Shown: one piece after another, positions 1 to 12,600 of the stretch
How positions within the stretch are numbered: the stretch's first letter is position 1
Layout of the letters: each line of letters opens with the position of its first letter
Source: Metopolophium dirhodum
Taxonomy: Eukaryota > Arthropoda > Insecta > Hemiptera > Aphididae
Assembly: GCF_019925205.1 (NCBI RefSeq)
Contig: NC_083562.1
Location: 23,560,001 to 23,624,000, forward strand
DNA length: 64,000 bases
Direction of reading: 5' to 3'
Translations under genes and position numbers: made by a program
Notes under the pieces: model-generated
What the model saw: only the letters and a program-made list of their open reading frames with translations
Told to the model about the DNA's origin: nothing
The model's database searches: none

Positions 1-528
1 AGATTTCTGGCCGGTCTATAGAAGTGAACTGTTGCAAGCTACTAACATAATATAGAAATAATGTGCCAACAACAGTGTTTTTAATTTAATAATATATAAT
101 ATATTTTTCTAGCTCTGATAACGTGTAATATAATAAAAAATAATATCGATTGCTCGTGCGGTACACTGCAGTATTCTACGGAACAAAAATACCGTCTTAC
201 ATACATGTATGTACAACTACGAAATATTATTTTAATTTGCCATGTGCATAACTATAAACTTTGATAATTTTATATACTATTGGTGTGTAAAAGGTAAAAA
301 AAAATATATAATAATATAGTATTATAATAACAAATAATAAATCAAACATAATATAATAATATGTCATTACTCATTTATCATAAAAATTCCCATCCATTTT
401 TATTAGCTTCATAATATAATATAATATAATACGATTCTAGTTGTCGATCAGTCTACTTTAAGTGTTTTGAGGAAAAAATACTGAATTTCATTCCCTGTTT
501 TCTGCCATATCTTTCACAATCTATTCAG
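1..528 (-). other. Pde11 3' UTR and downstream flank
   Basis: AT-rich DNA after the stop codon. It contains an AATAAA on the minus strand at 404-399, about 125 nt past the stop, and short ATAAT-type runs. No gene is visible between here and the left edge. Confidence 0.6.
399..404 (-). terminator. Candidate polyadenylation signal of Pde11
   Basis: AATAAA on the minus strand, about 125 nt downstream of the stop codon. Such hexamers are common in AT-rich DNA, so this is only the best positioned candidate. Confidence 0.4.
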
Positions 529-648
529 TTATTTTTGCTCCCCGTTCGCGTTCTTGTAGTTTTCGTCAACCAATTTGCTCCACTGGTGCATATTATTCAT
601 TGCTCCTTCCTTCATGACGTTAAGTTTTGGATTCATTTGACCCAATGC
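529..648 (-). CDS. Pde11: Pde11 coding exon 16: C-terminus and stop (residues 889-927)
   Basis: The acceptor TTTATTTACAG is followed by [12 protein letters not shown], in phase with the LPLYQ of exon 15; YQAL is the PDE11-type junction. The hydrophilic tail ends NGEQK, then TAA at 531-529. Intron 15 is only 61 nt. Confidence 0.92.
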   Translation of the reverse strand, partial: ALGQMNPKLNVMKEGAMNNMHQWSKLVDENYKNANGEQK

Positions 649-3600
649 CTGTAAATAAAAAGTAATTTACAATACATTCTTTGTTTCTGCATCTAAACAA
701 TTCGTTAACCTGGTACAACGGCAGACATATGTCTGCGATCCATCTGATCTGCAACTGTGGAAGTTCGTGCTGCCTCTCTCTGTCCATGAGAGCTTGGGGC
801 TGGATTTTTAACTCGAATCTTTCCTTATCGCCTTGCTCGATGAATTCATCTGTCACCAGTCTAGCGGCTCGCTTTTGAACGTGCCATTGCTTTGTGGACG
901 CTGCCAAGTCGGACGATGTCATCAACATCGCCATTAGCAAGTATCGTTGCGAGTCTTCATCCCAACTATATTCTTTGGACTCGATTAGCCGGAAGAACTT
1001 GTTTCTCAATCTAACAAAATAAAATAGAAAAATCTAATATGAGGCACAATACCAAAAAAAAAATGGAAACATGAATATGGTTAAGAAAATTAATAAATCA
1101 GGCTTCACGAAGGCACCGAAAAATTATTCTAATACCTATGGTTTAAGTTATATTATAATTTATAATACCTATGTAAGAAATATTATAATTTATAGCTAGC
1201 TAGTAATATTCTTACGTATCAAAGGTTTATAATTCGGGGGGAGGGGGGCAATATCCTGTTGGTCCTAAAATGATAATTTCAACTATTTACCGACTTAGGC
1301 CTATACAGAGGAAAAAACATGTATCAAATAGGTAGTAAAATTTGAAGGCCATGATTAAAACTTAAAAACACTGAACTTCTATACAGATTTTTGAAAAAAA
1401 ATATTATTTACAGGTAGTTCATGATGTCATATGTCTAGGGGATATGGGCGCATAGCCCCTATATTCCCCCCTAAACACGCCTTCAATAATATCCCGTGAA
1501 ATGTGTTAATACACAGATAAGTAATTGAGTTTTATAAAAAAAAATTTAAAAAAAAACAATTTTATGAACATTTTAATTATTTTTGGTTTCTATATAATAT
1601 TAATATCATAGTGTTGATAATGTTTGATTCATGGATAAACCGTCACATTAAAATATATGTGAGACAAAGACAATAGTCCTTATTATATCATCATATCAAT
1701 AACAGTAAGTAATTTTGGTAAACATCAGATACTAAATTAATAGAAACATACAAATTTACAAATTTGTCTTTAAATAATTGACTTGTGTATAGCACTATAA
1801 TATTTATTGTGATTACATTATTTTCACAACGCTATGAAAATAGTTTATGAAATAATTTGAATTTATTAAGTTAGCGCTTAAAACGTGCATGTTTACTCAC
1901 TGGAAGTACATGCAAAGATCAGTTGCTAGTATACTATGTTTTAATACTTTCATCACAGTTGAAAAACTCTCCGCAGATAGACTCGAGAATATATTGAGAT
2001 TCTAGAAAATATGAAATGTATAAAAATGCTGTTCTCGAACAATTTACTATACACAAATTGTATTCGACTTACCTCGCTGCTGAGTATCATTACTGCGTGA
2101 TTAAAATGATGGTGTTCCATTGTATTTGTAGTGCCGTACAATAAAACTAATGCTGATCTGGCTCTAAAATGCAATCATGATAAATTAAGACTAAAATATA
2201 TCGGCTGTAATTTTATAATTCAATTTTCAAATCATTTAATTTTCCGTTGTAAAACAAGAGTGAGACAGTAAGTTGCATTCAAATCAAAAAGTAAGCAAAT
2301 ATAACATTTATCATCAATCTGTTGTTTCAAAGTTTAATGAGTTTATAATGCTACAAATTCATATTGTATAGAAATTTAAAAATGTACAATATATATGAAA
2401 TTTACTTTTGATATTCATAACTCAGATTGACCCCCCCCCCCCCCAAAAAAAAAAATTGCATACCTAGTTTCAAAAACTACGGTTATCTTTTTATTTTAGT
2501 GAAATTAACCCCTAGTTTATACATACTTTTCCTGGAATGAATTATTTGTGCCCCGGTGATCGAGATCGTGACACAAACATCCAACAAACATTCCCAACAC
2601 TTCGAGATCGGAGAACGTATTTTTCATGTCACATCCCTTCAAACATATAAATAAATACACTCTGGTTAAATTATCTCTATCTTTTTCGTAATAATGTAGT
2701 TACCATCATAATAGCGAACATGACTTGAGCAACATTGAAAGCGTGTCTCCAGTTGTGATAAGGCACGTCCCTGTAGTTGCGTTTCACCGTGATCAGGAAC
2801 CGATATAGTGTCTGGAATATAGATAACATATCGGTATTATAAGACGAATTTGATTGACATGTTATTTTTCATGATTATAACCAAACATTTTATTGAATAT
2901 CAGTGTAATAAATATACGATAACTATCTGAAAACAAATCATTATATTTTTAACATAAATTCGATTTAATAGCATTTTATAATACGATATGTCTATGGTAT
3001 GATAAATATTATTTGAAATTGTAAGTAATTTGCATTTGTTTATACCTGGAATTTAAAATTTCAGGATATACATACAGTATAATATTATCTTAATTACGAT
3101 GGATATCGTTTTAACCAATTAAAAACAAACATAGAGCTTCATTACACTGTAATTAAATAGTTGTTTTTCTAGGACTACAATATAATAACTACAATACAGT
3201 TGAGTTGTATATATAATTAATATGATGAATACCTACCATTCATAAACAAATATAAATAAATAATTATAAGCTTGTATGGGTAGTAAATATCAAATACATA
3301 ACAATACACCCAATACATATTTAATGAGACATTTTGTCGTTAGTTATAAGTACAAGCATTGTTACATTGAAAAGTAAAATGTACCTGAATTTGGACTGTT
3401 ATATATAAATAATAAACTAAACCAAACATGTAATTTTCTTTATGTTATCTACATTCCCTTCCAAGTATTTTCAAGTACTTTTCCAGGCAAATTTTTGAAA
3501 TTCTCATTATTCACATCATAAGACATATTTCATTTCCACTCACTCATATTCTTGTTATTCACTTCCTTCTATTGCCGCAGGCCGTTATTTGCACATGCAA

Positions 3601-6600
3601 ATATTTCAAAGCCCAAGAAAAACTTAGAAAGATATTTATTCTGACTACGAAAAATGTAAAGGCTGCTGTCTTTTATTTTCTGCTCTTGAAACCATCCAAA
3701 AAATATATATTTATTTAAGTTTCTAATGCAATTTTTATAATATTATGGCTTAAAATTTTTCTCTCAATTGTATTGTGTTATAAATCGTGTACAACACACC
3801 TATGCATTAAACTTTTTTTTATGAATTACTAACTAGACAAAAAAATTGAGCAGTAATATAAAAATTCCAAAAAAACCACTATTGCAGTGGGGAAGTTGGT
3901 CAGATGTCAAATATAAAACATTTTTTAATACTTTAAGCAATCAATTACGTACACAATTCATATTATGTGGTTTGCCAAATACATATATTATTTTACTTAT
4001 TAAGCACTTACTTCTTTTTCAATGTTAAACGTTTTAACGAGCCCTAGTTCCAAAAACATGCTCACGGCTGCCATCAGCATTTCGTCATCGTTAAGTGAAA
4101 AATCGTCGAACGCAAGAGAATACAAATTCAACGAATCAGCAGCAGGTACCGGCATGCCCTGAGAAAAAAATACATTTATTTCTTGGTTGCAGTTTTTCGT
4201 TGGTATATTTTAATATTGACAACGCGAATTATTTTCATTTTGTGATTGTCAATGTTTATTTGAAAACACACGATTTGACACTTGGTCTTACGTGAAATAG
4301 TGTAAAAATATATTTTCCTCTTTTACAAGTTGTCAGCGTCAGTGGGTAGGTATACACCACACGCAACGAGACAAAGCTAGAATAATAACAATATACACTT
4401 TTCAATCCGTTGAAATTCGCGGGGGCATTAAACTATGGAAAAAACGGTCTAGAGTTCAATGACTGGCGAGTAAAAGTTTTTTCATTATTTTCACAGCATA
4501 CGAATGTATAAAATGTTTATTCGGGAATGATAGTTTCTATTTGAAATCGAAGCCAAAAAAGTTTTAAAAGCATAGGAATATTAAAAAATAAATTTACAAG
4601 ATTATAGAAGCTTACCAGTATACGTTCCACGTCTTTGTTAGAAGCTGTCGCGTGATAAGATAGAACCTAAAATAAATAAATAAAAGAAAAAAAACAAACA
4701 TTTGTATAACTTTCTGATGACGTATAATATATTCGTTTTCGCACACCCGTTCGGTGATCTTACTTCAATGGAGACTTTTTGCCTGGCCATCGCCTTTTCT
4801 ACTTCACTATACATGAGTGTGTTGTGTATTCCCAGTCCACAGAATATTGTAAAAGCCTAGAACAAGCGAAACGTGGTTGTATAAATATTTATAAGTGAAC
4901 AGCATACTAAATCTGCGAAATCACGTGTTTTTCTTATATATTATAACACCTCACCTCGAACAACTGTTCGTCGTAATCGTCGAATGGCGACGAATTCAAT
5001 TTGTTGATTATACTGGCGACACCTGTGAAATATTATTCTTGTTGGTTAACCGAAATAAATTATCATCCCTCAATTGAATAATGCACGTAAAAACCAAGAG
5101 AATGATAATGAAAGATTGTTCAAATGAGCTCACGTCGAACTAATCTTTCCGACTGGACAGTATGCTTTGATACCACGTTGATTCGCGTCCGACCATTCAA
5201 AAAATCGATCGCAATGTAGTACTTATTATATTAAATACTTTCAGAAATTGAATATAATATGATAATAGTTATGACTAGACAATAATAATATGATAACAAA
5301 GTAGGTATACTACCACACAGTTTCCGAACGTACAGCAACCGTTCACAATAAAGATGTGAGCTGTACGTGATATCATTACACATTCATCCATCATAATAGT
5401 ATAGAAGTCATCGAATACGTGCGTACATACCAGACGTATATCTTATGATTGTATGGTGGGAAGAAATAATTAACAACATGAAAGGGATTTTCGCGGGGTA
5501 TTTTAGTTTTATTGCAGGTTCTCTAACTACTGTGGTCAGGACTGGCGAAAGGTATGTGCGACCTATAAGGCACTGATATAAAAGATGTGCTATAAACTGA
5601 CCAGAATAAGGCTTTGCTATTATTATTCATTTTAATTAAAAAAATTAAAATTTTACTCATGCTGCCATAAATTTGAAATACATAATAAAATGTAATATAT
5701 TTTTGTCAGTTCCTGTAGAGTAACTAGATTATTAAGGACTCTGCATAGTAACCTGTGCCGATAAAATTGCCAAAAAATGGCTTTCTTCAAAGCATTTATG
5801 GAATGTTCTATAGATATCATACAAGGTTCTCTCTTTCAAGGAGACGATGTTGAAAAAAATGCAATAAAACTTTACATTAACTAAAACATTTAATAGTACA
5901 ATGCTTTGCTATTGCCAAGTTTTTGTTATTTTTAAACTCTTTTTGGGTGTAACATGCTGTGGATCAATGTCTTTTTAAGTGTAAATGATATTACATTTTA
6001 ATTTATAGCCATTCCGACCGGCGTTGTCCGTGAGATTCGCTTCTGATTATGCGAGTAGTATAATCAGTCAGGCATTATCAGGTAGGCGATATACCTGCTG
6101 TATTAATTATTATTATTAAAACCAAATTATAGCAACCATATTTTATAAACAAAAATTTCCTTTGTAAATCTCAAAATCCCTGTTTGAGAACCTCCCCGGG
6201 TTGGGCCTCTTATTTACCTTTTTTCGCGACAAAATGTATCCTATCTTCTTCCCCGAGGTCTAATCTATATCTGTACCAAATTTAATCGCAATCAGAGGAA
6301 CGGTTTAGGTATGCATAAAGGACATATAAAATATGTTTTGTGTTGTATAGGTACATATGGATATAGTACATTGTCCCGTTTCACCATGCTAATTATTCGA
6401 TAAAATGATTATATTATATAACTGTGTATATGATAATGGATATTACGGAGTGTGTTTACGCGATGTGATGTGTGCTTAGTGCTTACCGATTATTTGGTCG
6501 TTTTTATTCCTGATGGGCATTGCCAACAGCGAGTTGATGCCCGAATCTACGATTCCCTCGTTGCACTCGTGCTCATTGATGTTCAGCACCTCCCCTGAAC

Positions 6601-9600
6601 AAGCCACTCTCTCAGCAAGGCTCTCCAAGTACCGCGATACATTTTCGCCTTCCACCTTTTGCCTGGAACTATTTCACGAACATGATATGGCATAGGTAAC
6701 CATTTGCGACAATGTCTATATATTATTTATATAATATGTATAAAAGGTGGATCTGAGAAATAAGGTCAATATTAATAAGTTAATGGTTACACTGTTTTAA
6801 AGGATTATTATAAAAAAGTCACTATTGTAAAAATTGATTAAAAAAATTTGATCTTTTTTTTTTTTAAAAATATAACTTTAGTAGGTATACTAAAGCTACT
6901 AATCTCACAAATACTGAAACATTACTTAATTCAACTTTGTCAATTATTAAAATGCACTAGTATAAATTATGAGTATATTATTATTTAGAGCGTGCAATCT
7001 TACTTTTTAACGTTATTTTTTATATTGTGCTTGGGTGAGTTCAAATCGAATAGCTTAGAAAATCTGGTACTGTCACAGGACTCGTCTACGAGCAACACAG
7101 CCGCCCTCTCGCACTTCAATAGCCTCTGGGCCCTCTGCATTATCTTCATGATCACTTTGTCGATGGACGTTTGTTCTTCGAACAGATCATGCACCACTTC
7201 CAACAAGTTCTGCAACGACGCCAGTTAAATGTTTTTCAAATACGCTGATAAGTTTAAGTCGTGAGTTTCAATAACTTACCCGGTTTCGATCGTATTCGGC
7301 TCGGGAGTCCTCGACGATTTGTGCGTTTGTAATAGCTATACCGACAAACTGTAAGTACGTCTCGAAAAGCTATAATTCCAGAAAGTTTGATTAAATTATA
7401 TCGTTTTGAAATTACATGACTCAACTGTAATATATATATTATTACTATGGATTTGGTAAACTAGGAACAATAGGATTATATTTTAGATCCTAGATTACAA
7501 ATCGGCTTTAACAGCATATTATTGTTTCCATTGGTAGTTTTCGAGACTAATTATGTCCAGGTTATTTTCTTAAATAATTACACACCTCATTTTTGATATA
7601 CCTATTGGCTATTTCTAAAATTAATTAAAAATCATTACATTTTAAAATAAGAATTATATCACTATTTCTTTTTTGATTGAAAATGTTTACCAAAACAAAT
7701 ATTAAGTTTTTAAAATATTGTTTTAAACTGTTTGAATAAGATGTTTTACTTTATGCCAACAATTGATTCCTAAATAATGAATGGTTAATTAAGTTGCGTC
7801 GTCTTCAGTGTTGTGTTTTATCTAGATAGGTATATTTTTATCTTTTATCTTATACAGATAAATGGGAAATATATTATCTAAGCTATTATCTAAGATAAAT
7901 AATTAAAACATCTAGATAAAATTTTATTTTTAAATATTACAATTATAAATTATAATTAATGTTAATTAGGTATTTTATATTTTCTGATTACAAAATAGTA
8001 AATTTATATTTTAATAATAAGTAAAAATTATTATTTTAACTATAACTTATAATATGTATTTATGTATTAGTACTATAATTTATAATTTATAAATATACCT
8101 ATATATATTTTTCATTCTTAAATTATTAGATATACCAAGTTCATATTTTAAATGTTTTTAGTAATTACTAATAAACGTTTTGGGTTAACTACGTGTCTAC
8201 GTATCAGCGTCGTATTCGTTGACCGTCAACAGAATACCCGCATTCTGCAATTAAAATTTGAAACGATCACAAAATAAATTATTATTGATTAATTATTAAT
8301 AATAATAATATTACCTAGTGTAAAATAAAATAACCTAACCTACAGTACTAATTTTAGCATTGCAATAACATCTACATGATTAGTGTATAATATCTATAAT
8401 TTATTAAGGCGGCTCTAGCCTCCTATGTGTTTATTTAATAATTTCGTATCACTTATTAGTTATTAAAATACATATTGTTACCGGAATTTGAAATACTGAA
8501 TATTTATATAAATTATTTAAATATTTATGTAAATATCATGATTATTATTTATTTATATTAAAAAAGGAACAATACATTTGTTTTGTATTTTTAATTTAAT
8601 TTATTTTAATTGTGTTCATTGGTTAAAACAATAATGAATTATTAAAAAACATAGTATAAAGAAAATTTCAAGTCGAAATAATTTAGAAGTTTTGTTTTTT
8701 GACATCGAATTTTATGGCGTTTTGAAAGTTGCCCTTTACTTAATTTAAAAAACATATTTTTTGAAATAATATTTAACTGACTTATAAAGTTACATAATTC
8801 ACTTAACTATTATGAAATTAAGATGTGCTACATAATATTATGCATTATCTTATATAGTTTATTCACCTTAGGTTTGTTATATTAAAAAAAAATGTTATTC
8901 CTTTTTTATCTGGATAATGAATGTTGGTTTTTTATCTTTATCTAGATAATTATATTATTATGTATCTTTTATCTTCATCTAGATAACTATTCTAGCAATT
9001 ATCTTTTATCTTTATCTAGATATTTAAAAAATTATTTTTATTTAACACTGGTCGTCTTGACAACCATAAATCGTCAAAACCCCCCCTAACATATCTCATT
9101 GTTTTGTACCCGATTTACTCCCATTTGTACCCTCCATAAAAATGTTTGTACCCCTCTCCCTTTTACGCAAAACCAAATCCCCCGTCCGGGTGCTGTAACG
9201 ACGTCGTACTGGCACACAGCGTCTTTATTGGATACGCAGTGCTTGGTGTTTTTAAAAATCTTTGTTTTTCGGTTTACCTAAATGTAATAACTTATCGATG
9301 ATAGTAATTACATTATAATATTACTATTGTATACGAGTATATAAGTATATTGTTATTTAACTGGAACTTATCATTAATAAAACTTTTATAGAACTTAACT
9401 TTATCATCACAGGAACTTGACTTTAATTTAACTGGAATTTAACTTTAATTTAACATATATGGAACTTTATTTTATGAAACTGGAAGTTATCTTTTATAAA
9501 AGTGGAACTTAAATTTAATAAAACTTTTACGGAACTTAACTTTAATAAAACTTTTAGAGAACTTAACTTTAATAAAACATTTACGGAACTTGGCTTTTAG

Positions 9601-12600
9601 AAAAAATGGAACTTAACTTTAATTCAACTTAAAACAAATAAAACTTTTTTGGAACTCAACTTTAATAAAACTGGAACTTAACTTTGATAAAACTGGAACT
9701 TAACTTTTATAAAAAAATTTTGGAACTTAACTTTAATAAAACTGGAACTTAACTTTTATAAAAAAATTTCGGAACTTAACTTTAATAAAACTGGAACTTA
9801 ACTTTAATAAAACTTTTTTGGAACTTAACTTTAATAAAACTTTTAGGGAACTTAACTTTAATAAAACATTTACGGAACTTAACTTTTTTAAAAATGGAAC
9901 TCAACTTTAATAAAACTTTTATAAAACTGGAACTTAACTTTAATTCAACTGGAACTTCACTTTAGTTTATCATATATGGAACTTAACTTCAATTTAACTG
10001 GAACTTCAGTGGAACGTAACTTTAATTTAACATATATGGAACTTCAATAAAACTGGAACTTAACCATGATATCGTTAGAACTTAACTTAAATATAACTTA
10101 TATGGAACATAACTTTTATAGACGCTGTGTACCATTACGACTTCGTGACAGCACCTGGACGGGGGATTTGGTTTTGCGTAAAAGGGAGAGGGGTACAAAC
10201 TGGGTACAAAAAATTGAGATCGGTGCGAAATCGATCGGTTGACTCCTGGTGGTTCCGGGTGCCAGGACAACGTTTTTACAGCACCCGGATGTGGGATTTG
10301 GTTTTCCGTAAAAGGGAGAGGGGTACAAATTTTTTTATGGGGGGTACAAATGGGCGCAAATCGGGTACAAAACAATGAACTATGTTAGGGGGGGTTTTGA
10401 CGATTTATGGTTGTCAAGACGACGCACCTGGTTAATTATTACTATTCAGGGATTCAAAATCTATCAAAAACTTTCTTTCATAGAAAACATTATGGTATTC
10501 AATACCAAGTTTTTGACGTGAAACTATATAAAATATGTAAACTCGCTTACAGTCTAACTTTGATAATATTTTATTTGAACAAGCAACCGAAACCTAAACT
10601 ACGTGCCATTAAATAAGTATCCTAACATAAAATTATACCGAAAAAACTGTATTAGTCATTAGTCCATACAAATTATGTTCACTGCATTGTTATATGAATT
10701 TGAATTGTGTTTATAGCTAATAACATATTTATAATGCAGAAGTGTTTAGGTCATTATAAAAAAAATTATATCTGAAAACATTCATGTCTCTAATATTGTT
10801 AAAATATATTATTAGCTTAGACTGTACAACTTATATTTATATAATATTATATATGAATAGTAAAAATCAAGTCTTGTGATTAAGCCATGTCGATTTCATG
10901 GAGCGACGACGTAGTTAACGAAAACTAATTATTAAACAATATGATAATTACGTCATACGGATTCGCAGATTATGTATTATTTGCAAATACATCGTGTCCT
11001 TATCGTCGTAATATATCGACAGCATATACAACGTTATTATAATCTTACCATAACGTTCACCGATCAGAAATCTGAAGTAGAGCAAGCAGCGTCATTAATT
11101 CGCTGATGGAATATTAACGAGGAGGTACGCGCGCACGCACACGAGCACAAGTAATGTATACTAGGATTTCCAGATTTAAATCAAATTCATAACGACAGCA
11201 ACAGAAAAAGTGGCTAGTAAAGTTTGTAATGTGTAAGTATACCTATCTATATATGTATATACACGAGAAGTACCTGACTGATGCACCGCATCGGATTTAC
11301 AACAGCTAGTGCTCGTCTCTCGAAGTAACTCTGCGTCAAAACCACCCGTAGAAGTTTCCGCCCAGATTACAAAATATTTACCTTCTCATCCATGCTGGTG
11401 AAATGCCCACCGTCCTTGTCCGGATTCTTGTTGTTAACCTGCGCCACCGCTATTATCTCTTCGTACGAATTTTTCACCGGCATGCACAGCAACGATGAAG
11501 TGTAGTATCCCATTATGCGGTCTACCTCGTCGTCAAATCTCGGGTCCTGCAATTTGATATTTTATATGACGACATCGCTTTATATTGTAATGTTATAAAT
11601 TTAGGTATTTCGGGTTCGGACAGGAAAATTATTGAAATTGACAAGACGTTTTCCGACGTTGCATATTATAATATTATTACAATATTGTCACTTAAATAAG
11701 ACATCAGTGACGACAATAAATTAATATAAATGAACCGATATTAAAATTAATCGCACGTAAATATTATTATTTCTTTTAAACAAAAAAGTTAATAAATTAT
11801 TAATTTTATTTTCGGACAAACATATTAAAAAGTCTTGTATTCGTTTTAAATGAATACAATTTACATATTTTACGGTTCGTTCCACTTGAAAATTATATAC
11901 CAAGTTAAAGATACGCGTTTGCATAATATACGATAAATAATATGCTACACTGTGAACGATTAATTTTCAATCGATGTACGATTGCGACTCTCATTAATAT
12001 TTTTATAGTATCGGAAAAATTTAAAAATATAATTTCTAACAGTAATTATAGTCATGACACAAATACCTAATTTGTTTGTCCACTTCATTAATTTATTGTA
12101 CTTATTTTAAAAAACAAACAGCCAAATTATACGGTGATATTCTCTTAAAATTAATTTTGAATACATTTCTCAAGATAAAATCGATTTTCATCATACGGTG
12201 GAACAATGCGGTAATAATTTCGTATTTACAATTTAGGTACTTATTGGAATTATGAATAATCGCCAAACTGACAGTAATAATAATATAATAGCAATAATAT
12301 TTATTGTAATTAAATTGAAATAGCGTACTAACCAAATTTTCGAGCTAATATTAATTACACGATATTAATGTACGTATGACCTTCCGCGCTGTGCCAACGT
12401 TTGCGAAATCGAATCCATACTAATAATATTAATTTCTAACCAATCTACGTAGATAACAGTTTAAACTCTGGTTATTTTAAATTACAATTAAACAAAAATA
12501 AAAAAAAAAACAATATTTTTTAAATTGGTTTTTGTTAATTATACAATCCTTTTACTATACAAAACTGTCCCTACACGAACTTTCACTCAGAAACTTATAG

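Larger units (their letters stand above)
7792..10428. mobile_element. Mutator-like (MULE-type) foldback element with long inverted arms, interrupted by a hAT element
   Basis: The flanks show a perfect 10-bp direct repeat TGGTTAATTA (7782-7791 and 10429-10438). The left arm reads TTGCGTCGTCTTGACAACC, interrupted by the hAT insertion and resuming at 9059 through about 9235. The outer right arm (about 10262-10428) is its reverse complement over roughly 160 bp, including AACCCCCCCTAACATA, TTGTTTTGTACCCGATTT and CCCCTCTCCCTTTTACG. The long inverted arms with a 9-11-bp duplication fit Mutator-like elements; no transposase is present, so it is non-autonomous. Without the insertion it would be about 1.4 kb. 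The superfamily call is inference. Confidence 0.75.
7370..11381. other. Pde11: Intron 3 of Pde11, carries nested transposons
   Basis: 4.0-kb intron; 2.6 kb of it (7792-10428) is the foldback element with the hAT insertion. The remaining 10439-11381 is AT-rich with nothing recognised. Confidence 0.9.

Noticed and set aside
710..1010. Trp878 in place of the phenylalanine clamp found in PDE5 at the substrate pocket, first taken as a novel active-site change.
   Set aside because: Vertebrate PDE11A, as I remember it, also has tryptophan here (LEWID), so it is a PDE11 family feature and supports the assignment.
9099..10378. Open frames on both strands near 9.1 and 10.1-10.4 kb sharing similar peptides.
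   Set aside because: They are the inverted arms of the foldback element read in different frames, not genes.
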